64,000 bases of DNA from Marinilabiliaceae bacterium UBA5488 (GTDB taxonomy: Bacteria > Bacteroidota > Bacteroidia > Bacteroidales > Marinilabiliaceae). Numbering within the stretch: position 1 is the first letter of the stretch; the number at the start of each line of letters is the position of its first letter. The notes beneath the pieces are model-generated. The model was not told the DNA's origin, ran no database searches, and was given only the letters and a program-made list of their open reading frames with translations. The stretch spans positions 11,732 to 75,731 of the forward strand of contig DIPM01000031.1 in the NCBI GenBank assembly GCA_002427105.1, given 5' to 3'. Of the stretch, positions 24,795 to 33,605 are shown piece by piece. A program made the position numbers and the translations under genes.

Positions 24795-26216
24795 TTAAAT
24801 TTCCTGTTCCACATGCTTAATCCTGATATTTACCTGAAATTTTTCTTTCAGATGGCGGGCCATCTGTTCAGCACAATAAACCGAGCGATGCCTTCCACCT
24901 GTACAACCAAAATTTATCATCAAATGTTTAAAATCCCGCTCGATATATTTCTCAAGCGATTGGTCAACTATGCTGAAGCAGTTATCCAGAAACAGATGCA
25001 TTTCAGGCTCTTTTTCAAAGAAAGCAATAACTTCAGGGTCTTTGCCTGTTTTAGTTTTGTATTCTTCGTAGCGACCCGGATTGTGTATGGCACGGCAATC
25101 AAATACAAAACCACCGCCATGGCCGTTAAAATCTATAGGAATGCCCCTTTTGTATGAGAAACTATTAATAGTAACCGTCAGATCGTGGCCGGCAGAAATT
25201 TGCAACAATCTTTCGTTGTGGGTGATTTCCCGTAAGGCGGCGTAAAGAGTGGGAAAATTATCCGGTATTTTTTGAGTTGTGAGTATGTAGTTGATATTGT
25301 TCATAGCAAAGGGGATACTCTTAAGGAAATGTTCCTTTTTTTCATAAAAACCCCTAAAGCCATAAGCTCCCATGGCCTGCATAATGCGTATCAGAACATA
25401 AGCGTTAAATGTTTCCCTGAATTGACTTTCGTTGATTTCAGTCTTCTGAGAGATTAGCATTATATAATGATTCAAAAGTTCATTGCGTAAGGATTGAGGC
25501 AAATCGGCCTTGGCATCATACAGCAGAGAAGCAAGATCATATTGCAGCGCACCCATGCGACCACCCTGATAATCTATAAATGCAGGTTTGTTGTCAACTA
25601 CCATAATATTGCGACTTTGAAAGTCGCGATACATAAAATATGAGCAGTCGGTATTGAGCAAATAGTCTGTGAATCGGTTGAAATCATCCTCCAAAAGCTG
25701 CTCGTCAAAACTAATGCGGGCAAGTTTCACAAAGTAGTATTTGAAATAGTGGAGATCCCACATCATCGACTGCTTATCAAACTTCTCACGAGGATGACAA
25801 AGCGAAAAATCCACATTTTTGCCTATTATCTGGAATTCTATTAACTGACTAATGCATGACTTATAAAAATCAACTATCGCCGATGGGATTTCTTTGCCCC
25901 GACGGGCAGTCGATAACCAGTCGAATAGGGTGTTATTACCCAAGTCTTCCAGCAGGTAGCAATCCATTTCAGCGTCAACAACATAGATTTCAGGCACTTT
26001 TAATCCTTTGTCGTGAAAAAAGCGACTGAACTCAATAAAGGTTCTGTTTTCTTTTAGGTCCTTATTAACAGCACCCAAAACAGAACTCGTCTTGCCTGTT
26101 ATGCGATAATAACGACGATATGAACCTGATGCCGGAAGCTTGCTTACCGCTTCGGCTGTCTCTCCCGACCATTGTTCAAACAAGGCTATAACTCTTTCTT
26201 TTGCAGATGCTTCCAA
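24795..26216 (-). CDS. Sugar kinase (AmgK-like APH fold) fused to RapZ C-terminal domain
   Basis: A 473-residue two-domain protein. Residues about 1-310 form an aminoglycoside-phosphotransferase-like kinase: ATP-binding start GSYRRYYRITG, catalytic loop MYRDFQSRNIMVVDNK and metal motif FIDYQGGRMGALQYDLASLLYDA. This loop matches the anomeric MurNAc/GlcNAc kinase AmgK better than drug kinases. Residues about 335-473 are the RapZ C-terminal domain (FSYKRGIPIDFNGHGGGFVFDCRAIHNPG, GCTGGRHRSVYCAEQ), which in E. coli senses glucosamine-6-phosphate. The RapZ N-terminal P-loop domain is absent. A MurU-like gene is in the same transcription run, so cell-wall sugar salvage with built-in sensing is a reasonable hypothesis. 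Confidence 0.87.
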   Translation of the reverse strand: MEASAKERVIALFEQWSGETAEAVSKLPASGSYRRYYRITGKTSSVLGAVNKDLKENRTFIEFSRFFHDKGLKVPEIYVVDAEMDCYLLEDLGNNTLFDWLSTARRGKEIPSAIVDFYKSCISQLIEFQIIGKNVDFSLCHPREKFDKQSMMWDLHYFKYYFVKLARISFDEQLLEDDFNRFTDYLLNTDCSYFMYRDFQSRNIMVVDNKPAFIDYQGGRMGALQYDLASLLYDAKADLPQSLRNELLNHYIMLISQKTEINESQFRETFNAYVLIRIMQAMGAYGFRGFYEKKEHFLKSIPFAMNNINYILTTQKIPDNFPTLYAALREITHNERLLQISAGHDLTVTINSFSYKRGIPIDFNGHGGGFVFDCRAIHNPGRYEEYKTKTGKDPEVIAFFEKEPEMHLFLDNCFSIVDQSLEKYIERDFKHLMINFGCTGGRHRSVYCAEQMARHLKEKFQVNIRIKHVEQEI

Positions 26217-26234
26217 GTAAACTGTTTTTTGTAG

Positions 26235-26921
26235 TTACATAATGTGGATATAAATATAAGAAAACACGATGGCAAATAATATAGAAGGTAGCATATTGCT
26301 AATTTCGATTTTCGTTACTTTAATCATATTGAGTCCTATACCCATTAATAACACGCCTCCGGTAGCGGATAAATCATCAATAATGGCCATATCGAAAAAA
26401 TAGCCAAGATAGATGGCCAAGACTGTTATGCTGCCTTGATAGATAAAAAGAGGGATGGATGAGAACAATACACCCAAGCCTAAAGCAGAACCCAAAGCGA
26501 TAGCCGCGAATCCGTCTATTGTTGCCTTGGTAAACAGTAGTTGTGAGCCTTTACCCACACCTTCTTCGATAGGACCCAAAATGGCCAATGCGCCCATACA
26601 AAAGAGCAGAAAGGCCGTAATCAGCCCATCACCAAAATTTTCCCCGACAGCCGTGAAACGCTTCTTTAGTTTAGCAAAGGCGTTTTCAATTCTCTGGTTT
26701 AGATTTAGTAAGACGCCGCTTATAGAACCGGCTAATATTGAAAGGACGACAACAACCAGAGAATGACTCTTTATAAATAGGGAAATACCAATGCCCAGGG
26801 TTATAAGACCAAGTCCCTGAAATGCTATCTCTATTGTTTTCTCAGACAATCTCTTCTTGAAGAGAATGCCTATTGTTCCGCCTACCACTATGGCTGCGGC
26901 ATTTATTATGGTACCAATCAT
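26235..26921 (-). CDS. DUF554 family membrane protein
   Basis: A 228-residue inner-membrane protein of the DUF554 (YdfK-like) family. It starts with MIGTIINAAAIVVGGTIGILFKK and has about seven helices, including GDGLITAFLLFCMGALAILGPIEEG and ATGGVLLMGIGLNMI, which are family hallmarks. Some members have been suggested to be small-solute transporters, but the function is not established. It lies 18 bases before the APH-RapZ gene and 49 bases after the acyl-activating fusion gene, inside the same long minus-strand gene run. Confidence 0.88.
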   Translation of the reverse strand: MIGTIINAAAIVVGGTIGILFKKRLSEKTIEIAFQGLGLITLGIGISLFIKSHSLVVVVLSILAGSISGVLLNLNQRIENAFAKLKKRFTAVGENFGDGLITAFLLFCMGALAILGPIEEGVGKGSQLLFTKATIDGFAAIALGSALGLGVLFSSIPLFIYQGSITVLAIYLGYFFDMAIIDDLSATGGVLLMGIGLNMIKVTKIEISNMLPSILFAIVFSYIYIHIM

Positions 26922-26970
26922 TAGCTGCCTCTTTGGTGATGTGCCACAAAAATAAGATGTTTTTGAAGAT

Positions 26971-29418
26971 TTACATTGTATCCACGATCCTGTTTCTAAC
27001 TATATTGGCAATTTGCTCGTAGCTGTTGTCTGCGGGATAAACCGGAGCCAAAAACTCGACCTGCACCTTTTTCCAGGGACGCGGGAATTTGCTACCCTTG
27101 GGAAGTGCCTCTATTGCACCGCTTATAGCTACCGGAACTACCGGAATATTAAGCTCTCTGCTTAATATCGCGAAAGTCTTCTTAAACTGCCCTATTGTCC
27201 CGTTTACCGAGCGTGTTCCTTCCGGGAAAATAATAAGGTTTTTGTGATGGCGTAAGACCTCAGCCAGTTTTTGTATCGATTCCTTAAGGTTCTTATTTAG
27301 ATCGACAACTATAACATTATTTTTATTTGCCAGAAACTTCATAAATGGACTCTCAACATGCTGCGCTTTGGCGTAAAAAAACGTTTTACCTATCTGCTTG
27401 GTGCGCAGTAAAGATGTTACAAACAAGCCGTCGAAAAAGCTCTGATGATTGGGGGCAATGATGCAGGGGCCCTCGGGAATGTTCTCCAAACCCTTTGAAC
27501 GATATCTGAAGTATAACTTAAACAAAAATTTAGAAGAGCGCATAGCAACCCGCGTAGGATACCATGAGACAGGCATCTTGAAACTAACCTTTTCGCGCAA
27601 TATGCTTGTCCAGTCGGTTTTGCCTTCTTCCATTTTTGTTTTCTTTTCAGAAATATATTCAGAAAGCTTCTCTACAGTCTGAAACTTCATCAAATCGGCG
27701 GCCTCGATATCGACCCCAAAGCTTTGGTTAAGAAATACCTGCAGGCCAACTCTGTCAAGGGAGTCCATAGCCAAATCAAATTCCAGATGATGATGAGGTT
27801 TAACCTTTTTGCCCTTTTCGGCCGTCAAGAAATCAGCTATTATGCGTAATTCTTCAGTAAGCTCTTTCTCTGGTGTCAACTCATCCTCTGCCTTTGTTTC
27901 TGTGGCATAAGCATCCAGCTTAAATCTCTGAAGCTTACCAAGTCTGGTGCGTGGCAATTCCTTATCGGTAAGGTAAAACTTCATTATCCGTTTGTAGGAA
28001 GAAACCTTTTGATTAAGCGGCTCTATCACTTCTTCACGGATTTTTTCATAAATCGGGCCGGAAGTTTCTTCCCCTGTCTTGGCTAAGATAATCGCGTGGA
28101 TTTGTTCTTCGTGGAAAAATACGCCGCAATCAGACACCAATTCAGAAGCCAGCAATTCTTCTTCAAGTTCATTTGGGTTTACATTCTTTCCGTTACTTAG
28201 AATGATAATTTCCTTTTTACGACCGGTAATGTAGAGATAGCCATCCTTGTCTATATAGCCCAAATCGCCCGTATGTAGCCAGCCATCCTTGATAACTTCC
28301 CTCGTTGCTTCGGGATTGTTATAGTAGCCCTTCATAATATTATCTCCCTTGGCTGCAATTTCACCATCAATAATTTTTATTTCTGTGTCAAAAAGTGCTT
28401 CTCCGGGCGAGCCTATGCGAACCCTGCCGGGTCGTGTAAATGTTATCATCGGAGCAGCTTCGGTCATGCCAAAGCCTTCGAGTACTTCAAAGCCCAAAGT
28501 CTTAAAGTCGTTGCCAACTTCAGGGTCGAGAGCAGCACCGCCCGACACAAGGTGTTTTATTTCGCCGCCAAACTTTTTGTGAACTGAGCTGAAAATCAGA
28601 CGCGAGAATTTTTGAGAATTAATTTTCCGGGCAAGGGCGAATAGGGCTTTTGCCACTTTGCTTTGCTCAATTTTAACCATAATGCCTTTCCTTATAGCGG
28701 CATAAAGGCGAGGTACTCCTATTACGATAGTTATCTTGTTGTGATTGAGCGTATTGATAATATCATCTGAAGCCATTGAGGGACTGATGGCCACTGAGCC
28801 CCCGGCATGCAAAGGAGCCACAAGCGACCCTAAAAGCGGGAATATATGATGCAAGGGCAAGAGTATCATTACCCTTGAGTCTTTTGTAAATATCTTTATT
28901 TTATTAACTACGCCGTTCAGATTTGCCATCAGATTGCGGTAGGAAAGCATTACGCCTTTGGGTGCCCCGGTTGTGCCGGAGGTGTAAATAAGTATGGCGG
29001 TGCTGTCCAATTCGTATGAAGGTAATGATGAAACTGAAGTATGATCCTGCCTGACTTTTTCATACTCATCAATTACAACAAGCTTAGCCATAATGCCCGC
29101 TTGAGTCATGGCCTGTTCGAGCTGGTCTTTTTTATTGGCCGATACAAACACAAGGCTAGGAGTAGAGTCATTAAGAATATAGGCAACTTCCGAAACAGTA
29201 GCCATAAAATCTATGGGAACGGCTATTGCAGCCTTTTTCCAGATAGCAAGAAAGGAGTATATCCAAGCCGGTCTGTTTTCTGAAAATATAACCACGCGTT
29301 CTCCTGCTGCTACCTTCATCAGTTCGCTGTACTCTTCCATCTTGGCGAACATCCTGCTATAACTAATTGCTTCTGAACCAACTGTTATAGCTATTTTCTC
29401 TCCATGGTTTTTTATCAT
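26971..29418 (-). CDS. AMP-forming acyl ligase - ACP - acyltransferase fusion (Aas-like)
   Basis: An 815-residue three-module protein. The adenylating enzyme occupies about residues 1-500, with P-loop YTSGTTGAPKGVM, GFGMTEAAP and the hinge GWLHTGDLGYIDKDGYLYITGRKKEII. An acyl-carrier domain follows (about 535-610) with the phosphopantetheine serine in LAMDSLDRVGL. The C-terminal PlsC-type acyltransferase (about 635-815) has NHQSFFDGLF (HxxxxD box) and FPEGTRS. It should activate a fatty acid, load it on its own carrier and transfer it to a lysophospholipid, as in Aas but with the acyltransferase at the C-terminus and an internal ACP. The start is ATG 29418, just after a promoter-like element. 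Confidence 0.9.
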   Translation of the reverse strand: MIKNHGEKIAITVGSEAISYSRMFAKMEEYSELMKVAAGERVVIFSENRPAWIYSFLAIWKKAAIAVPIDFMATVSEVAYILNDSTPSLVFVSANKKDQLEQAMTQAGIMAKLVVIDEYEKVRQDHTSVSSLPSYELDSTAILIYTSGTTGAPKGVMLSYRNLMANLNGVVNKIKIFTKDSRVMILLPLHHIFPLLGSLVAPLHAGGSVAISPSMASDDIINTLNHNKITIVIGVPRLYAAIRKGIMVKIEQSKVAKALFALARKINSQKFSRLIFSSVHKKFGGEIKHLVSGGAALDPEVGNDFKTLGFEVLEGFGMTEAAPMITFTRPGRVRIGSPGEALFDTEIKIIDGEIAAKGDNIMKGYYNNPEATREVIKDGWLHTGDLGYIDKDGYLYITGRKKEIIILSNGKNVNPNELEEELLASELVSDCGVFFHEEQIHAIILAKTGEETSGPIYEKIREEVIEPLNQKVSSYKRIMKFYLTDKELPRTRLGKLQRFKLDAYATETKAEDELTPEKELTEELRIIADFLTAEKGKKVKPHHHLEFDLAMDSLDRVGLQVFLNQSFGVDIEAADLMKFQTVEKLSEYISEKKTKMEEGKTDWTSILREKVSFKMPVSWYPTRVAMRSSKFLFKLYFRYRSKGLENIPEGPCIIAPNHQSFFDGLFVTSLLRTKQIGKTFFYAKAQHVESPFMKFLANKNNVIVVDLNKNLKESIQKLAEVLRHHKNLIIFPEGTRSVNGTIGQFKKTFAILSRELNIPVVPVAISGAIEALPKGSKFPRPWKKVQVEFLAPVYPADNSYEQIANIVRNRIVDTM

Positions 29419-29440
29419 ACTTTTACTTAAAATAAGACTG

Positions 29441-29448
29441 CAAAAGTA
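29441..29448 (-). promoter_or_regulatory. Candidate -7 element for the long minus-strand run
   Basis: The minus strand reads TACTTTTG, an exact TAnnTTTG, 22 bases before the ATG of the acyl ligase fusion. Transcription from here could include all genes down to the nucleotidyltransferase at 18366, where the longest internal gap is 68 bases. Confidence 0.45.
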
Positions 29449-29580
29449 GTAATTCATTGCTTATTAACGAAATTCCTTTTTCGAAGACTGATTTTCCGGA
29501 CAGGAGGCTCGCATATTTACTTTGAACTTTGTGTATAGATGCTTATATTTATATTATTTGCTAACAAAAAAATAATTGCC

Positions 29581-30129
29581 ATGGAAAAAATCTATATTTT
29601 ATTGGCCTCAGGATTTGAGGAGGTTGAAGCAATAACACCTGCCGACGTGCTAAGGCGCGCAGGCTATGAAGTTTTCCTGGTATCGACTACCGGAGCTCCT
29701 AATGTTAAAGGTGTTCATAATATTGAAGTGAAATGCGATATTTTTATGAACGATGTAATTGTGGACGGAGCTACAATGCTACTACTGCCGGGAGGTATTC
29801 CAGGTGCAACCAATCTAATGGCTAACGAAAGAGTTAAGAAGCTTATTACTCAATTTCATGATAGCGGCAAGTGGATAGCCGCTATTTGTGCTGCCCCAAT
29901 GATATTGGGTGAAATGCATCTGCTAAAAGGGAAAAAAGCTACCTGCTATCCCGGCTTTGAAAAGCATCTGCATGGCGCGATAGTTGTCGATCGCCCCGCC
30001 ATTAGCGATGGCAAAATCATTACAGGCAGAGGAATTGGTGCAGCGATGGCTTTTTCCCTCGAAATAGTAAAAAATCTTTCCGGGGAGGCTAGTATGCTTG
30101 AAATGAAAAAGAAAATGGTTGTGGATTGA
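29581..30129 (+). CDS. DJ-1/PfpI family protein (YajL-like)
   Basis: A 182-residue member of the DJ-1/ThiJ/PfpI superfamily. It begins EKIYILLASGFEEVEAITPADVLRRAGYEV, the standard DJ-1 N-terminus with the conserved acidic residue in GFEE. It carries the nucleophilic cysteine in AAICAAPMILGE and the PGGIPGATNL loop. This fits the short DJ-1/YajL subfamily, linked to oxidative-stress protection and, in disputed reports, deglycation. The frame is open 14 codons further upstream, but the ATG at 29581 matches the family N-terminus. It is transcribed alone, between divergent and convergent neighbours. Confidence 0.93.
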   Translation: MEKIYILLASGFEEVEAITPADVLRRAGYEVFLVSTTGAPNVKGVHNIEVKCDIFMNDVIVDGATMLLLPGGIPGATNLMANERVKKLITQFHDSGKWIAAICAAPMILGEMHLLKGKKATCYPGFEKHLHGAIVVDRPAISDGKIITGRGIGAAMAFSLEIVKNLSGEASMLEMKKKMVVD

Positions 30130-30185
30130 GATATTCATTCTTAAGAGGCGGAAGGGTGTAGGAGGAAGTAAGCTCCATCCGGTCT

Positions 30186-30782
30186 TTAGAATATCCTCGT
30201 TCCAAAAATAAACCTTTCATTCCACCAGGGATTGTGCACAGAGCTTATAGTAACGCCCTGTGAAGAAGAGGCATGGATAAACTCATCATTGCCCAGATAG
30301 ATGCCTGAATGGGTGATGAATTTGTTGGTATTGTATGATCTGATGAAGAAAATCAGGTCGCCACGTTGCAGTTGAGATAGCTCGTAGATGATTTTGCCAT
30401 ATCGGGCTTGCTCTTCCGAGCCGTGAGGAAGATTTATTCCGTGAGTTTTGAAAGTAGTTACCAATAAGCCTGAGCAGTCCATGCATTTTTTTGTAGTGCC
30501 GCCCATGCAGTGCGGCGTTCCCAGGTATTTTTGAGCCGTATTGATTAGCTCAGAGGCTGTTGTATTCGAGGTCTTAAGTGTCTTTTCGGTTCCGGCTTCT
30601 AAAAACAATTCCAGGTCGCTCTTAGCTTTTCTATCCAATGAAAGATTGGAGCTTTGCTGCGGATAGCTTTGACTTTGGCATGAAGTGTTAGCAATCAGTA
30701 AGATACAGGCAAAAGCCAAAGGCCAATATATTTTGAGGTAAGCCTTGGAGGCAGGACTATTATTTCTATTAATTAATATCAT
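30186..30782 (-). CDS. NlpC/P60 family cysteine peptidase, lipoprotein
   Basis: A 198-residue C40-family peptidase. The N-terminal hydrophobic stretch ends in IANTSCQSQ, a plausible lipobox with cysteine near residue 35, so it is probably membrane-anchored. The catalytic domain (about 80-198) carries the nucleophile in KCMDCSGLLVTTF, the His in FITHSGIYLG and the polar third residue region FIHASSSQG. Such enzymes cleave D-Glu-diaminopimelate bonds in cell-wall peptides. It lies alone on the minus strand, convergent with the DJ-1 gene; no operon partner is seen. Confidence 0.9.
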   Translation of the reverse strand: MILINRNNSPASKAYLKIYWPLAFACILLIANTSCQSQSYPQQSSNLSLDRKAKSDLELFLEAGTEKTLKTSNTTASELINTAQKYLGTPHCMGGTTKKCMDCSGLLVTTFKTHGINLPHGSEEQARYGKIIYELSQLQRGDLIFFIRSYNTNKFITHSGIYLGNDEFIHASSSQGVTISSVHNPWWNERFIFGTRIF

Positions 30783-30905
30783 GAGCAGATTGTTAAGATT
30801 GATTAATGCTAAATGTTCATTGTTAAAGATACTCTTTCTACAACATTTACCTGCAAAGAGATGTTTATATTATTTATTTAGGCAAACTATAAAATATATC
30901 ATAGT

Positions 30906-31361
30906 ATGAGATTTTCCACACTTTGTCCGGTTTCTGATGCCGGCATGAATAAATGGGTAACTCGCTTTAACGCAATTTTTACCTTTCTGCTTCTCTTGCT
31001 TTTTTTTAAGACCCAAAGTCTTTTTGTTATAATTTTTTTGGCTCTGGATTTTGCCTTAAGAGCTAATGAGCTTTCAAAATATAGTCCTCTTGCTATTCTT
31101 TCAAAATTTGTGGTTAAAATATTGGGCATCAAGACTTTTGTTATAAATGCCGGACCTAAGCTCTTTGCGGCTCGTATTGGCTATACTTTTTGCATCCTTA
31201 TCCTACTCTTAGGACTGTTCAGATTGCCTGTGGCTGCAAATGTTGTAGCCGGAATATTGGCCCTCTTTGCCTTCCTTGAAGGAGCTTTTGGATTTTGTAT
31301 GGCATGTTATCTCTATCCTTTTGTATATAAATTTGCTTATCGAGAAAGCTACCGGGAGTAA
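30906..31361 (+). CDS. DUF4395 family membrane protein
   Basis: A 151-residue membrane protein with four hydrophobic helices. The N-terminus CPVSDAGMNKWVTRFNA and the motifs NAGPKLFAARIG and GFCMACYLYPFVY, with its CxxC pair, match the DUF4395 family. The conserved cysteines recall thiol-redox membrane proteins, and some relatives lie near rhodanese or thioredoxin genes, but the function is unknown. No such neighbour is seen here; the adjacent genes are NlpC/P60 (divergent) and htpG (downstream, with its own upstream site). Confidence 0.85.
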   Translation: MRFSTLCPVSDAGMNKWVTRFNAIFTFLLLLLFFKTQSLFVIIFLALDFALRANELSKYSPLAILSKFVVKILGIKTFVINAGPKLFAARIGYTFCILILLLGLFRLPVAANVVAGILALFAFLEGAFGFCMACYLYPFVYKFAYRESYRE

Positions 31362-31433
31362 AAGCTGTCTGTCTTAAGACTGCTTATATGACAGAATATC
31401 TGCACTGCTGCCCTTTTGTCACTTTTGCTCGTT

Positions 31434-31449
31434 TGGCACAGGCTTTGAA
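31434..31449 (+). promoter_or_regulatory. Sigma-54-like -24/-12 site upstream of htpG
   Basis: TGGCAC (31434-31439) followed by TTGAA at 31445-31449. The spacing equals that of the sigma-54 consensus TGGCAC-N5-TTGCA/T, with only the C of the -12 box changed. It lies 56 bases before the htpG ATG. No sigma-A type element was found in the gap. Activator sites were not identified. Confidence 0.4.
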
Positions 31450-31505
31450 TTATTCAAGGTCGCTATAATTATGTAATATAAAATAAAATATAAAAAGAGT
31501 AAGCT

Positions 31506-33557
31506 ATGCAAAAAGGCAGTATTGGTGTTAGCACCGAGAACATTTTTCCGATAATTAAGAAATACCTCTATTCCGACCACGAAATATTCCTGCGTGAGTT
31601 GGTGTCGAATGCGGTAGATGCAAGCCAAAAATTGAAGACCTTGGCCAGTGTGGGCGAGTTTAAAGGTGAAATAGGCGAACTTAAAGTCAGGGTATCTTTG
31701 GATGAAAAAAAGAAAACCCTGACCATTAGCGATAGCGGTGTTGGTATGACCGCCGAGGAAATTGATAAGTATATCAATCAATTGGCATTTTCGGGGGCAA
31801 ACGACTTTTTAGAAAAGTATAAGAAAGACGTTAATGCCATAATAGGGCACTTTGGACTTGGATTTTACAGCTCGTTTATGGTTGCCCAAAAGGTTGAAAT
31901 TCATACACTTTCGTATAAGGAAGGGGCTCAGCCCGTCAAATGGAGCTGTGATGGTTCTACGGAATTTACCATAGAAGAGATCAAGAAGGAAACACGCGGC
32001 ACGGATATCGTTTTATACATTGATGACGAGAATAAGAAGTTCCTTGAAAAGGATGAGATAAGCAGACTTTTGAAGAAGTATTGTCGTTTCCTTCCGGTAG
32101 AGATTGTGTTTGGTAAACAAACGGAATGGAAGGATGGCAAGAGTGTTGATACCGACAAGGATAACGTTATCAACGTAACAAATCCACTTTGGACGCGAAA
32201 ACCTGCAGAGATTAAAGAAGAGGAATATAAGGAGTTCTATAACGACTTATATCCAATGACTGAAGACCCGCTCTTCAATATCCATCTGAACGTTGATTAT
32301 CCTTTCAACCTGACAGGTATTCTATATTTTCCGAAAATCAAGAACAATATAGAGATTCAAAAAAACAAGATTCAGCTTTACAGTAATCAGGTTTATGTTA
32401 CCGACTCGGTAGAAGGCATTGTACCTGAGTTTTTAACTCTGCTTCACGGTGTAATTGACTCTCCTGACATCCCGCTTAATGTTTCGCGCTCATACTTACA
32501 GAGTGATTCTAATGTTAAGAAGATTTCAGGGCATATCACAAAGAAGGTATCCGACAGACTTGAGGAGATTTTTAAAAACGACCGAAAGGCACTGGAAGAT
32601 AAGTGGGGTGATTTGAAGCTCTTTATTGAGTATGGAATGTTGACCGATGAGAAGTTTTACGAAAGGGCTGCCAAGTTTGCTTTGCTTACCAACACGGAGA
32701 ATAAGCATTTTACCTTTGGAGAATATAAGGATGTTATCAAGTCCAATCACACAGACAAAGACGGCAACCTTGTTTACCTTTATAGCACTAATAAGGATGA
32801 ACAATATTCTTTTATCGAGGCTGCCAAAAGTAAAGGTTATGATGTTTTGCTTATGGATGGTCACTTCGACGTTCACTTTGTAAACCTGCTTGAGCAGAAA
32901 TTTGAGAAGAGTCGCTTTGTCAGGGTTGATAGCGATGTGGTTGAAAAACTTATTCCAAAAGAAGGCGAAAAGGAGCTGACATTGACAGCTACGCAGCGCG
33001 AAGAGCTTACAAGTCTCTTTTCATCACAAATTCCTCAGCTTGCAAAATCACATTTTGTAGTAAGTTTTGAGGCTATGGGCGAGAAAGATTCCCCTGTAAT
33101 GATTACTCAGCAGGAATTTATGAGGCGTATGAAAGAAATGAGCGCCCTTGGCGGTGGAATGATGTTCTATGGGGATATGCCCGATAGCTATAATTTGGTT
33201 GTCAATGGTAATCACCCGATGATTAGCAGAATTTCAAACGATCTGGAGGCCGAACTAGGTGATAAGTTGAAAACTATCTATGGTCGTATCAGCTCTTTGG
33301 ATTCACGTAAGTCTGAGCTTGAAGCAGCCCGAAAGGATAAGAAGGAGGAGGAAATCCCGCAGGCCGAGAAAGAGGAAATGGATGATGTCGAGAAGAAGCT
33401 CAGTGAGCAAAAGGCTAAGAAAGAAGAACTTCTTAAAAATTATGCTTCAAAGAATAAATTAATATCACAACTAATTGACCTTGCTCTGCTTTCTAATAAT
33501 ATGCTTAAAGGCGAGGCGCTTAGCAAATTTGTGAAACGCAGTATCGAGTTGATTTAA
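31506..33557 (+). CDS. htpG: Molecular chaperone HtpG (Hsp90)
   Basis: A 683-residue bacterial Hsp90. The N-terminal GHKL ATPase domain shows ELVSNAVDASQKL, DSGVGMTAEEI, and GHFGLGFYSSFMV. The middle domain has the catalytic-loop arginine in DIPLNVSRSYLQ. The C-terminal dimerisation domain ends with the usual LLSNNMLKGEALSKFVKRSIELI. It is about 60 residues longer than the E. coli protein, with a charged helical insert (KSELEAARKDKKEEEIPQAEKEEMDD) near residues 595-640, a feature of Bacteroidota HtpG. It is followed by a strong terminator and convergent with the Bat cluster. Confidence 0.97.
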   Translation: MQKGSIGVSTENIFPIIKKYLYSDHEIFLRELVSNAVDASQKLKTLASVGEFKGEIGELKVRVSLDEKKKTLTISDSGVGMTAEEIDKYINQLAFSGANDFLEKYKKDVNAIIGHFGLGFYSSFMVAQKVEIHTLSYKEGAQPVKWSCDGSTEFTIEEIKKETRGTDIVLYIDDENKKFLEKDEISRLLKKYCRFLPVEIVFGKQTEWKDGKSVDTDKDNVINVTNPLWTRKPAEIKEEEYKEFYNDLYPMTEDPLFNIHLNVDYPFNLTGILYFPKIKNNIEIQKNKIQLYSNQVYVTDSVEGIVPEFLTLLHGVIDSPDIPLNVSRSYLQSDSNVKKISGHITKKVSDRLEEIFKNDRKALEDKWGDLKLFIEYGMLTDEKFYERAAKFALLTNTENKHFTFGEYKDVIKSNHTDKDGNLVYLYSTNKDEQYSFIEAAKSKGYDVLLMDGHFDVHFVNLLEQKFEKSRFVRVDSDVVEKLIPKEGEKELTLTATQREELTSLFSSQIPQLAKSHFVVSFEAMGEKDSPVMITQQEFMRRMKEMSALGGGMMFYGDMPDSYNLVVNGNHPMISRISNDLEAELGDKLKTIYGRISSLDSRKSELEAARKDKKEEEIPQAEKEEMDDVEKKLSEQKAKKEELLKNYASKNKLISQLIDLALLSNNMLKGEALSKFVKRSIELI

Positions 33558-33561
33558 ATTT

Positions 33562-33602
33562 AAAAAAAAAGGCTGTCCAAAAAGCGGGACAGCCTTTTTT
33601 TT
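33562..33602. terminator. Strong bidirectional terminator after htpG
   Basis: An A-run, perfect stem GGCTGTCC (33571-33578) / GGACAGCC (33587-33594), then a T-run to 33602. The A-run/T-run symmetry lets it end transcription from both htpG and the convergent bat cluster. Confidence 0.88.
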
Positions 33603-33605
33603 ATG

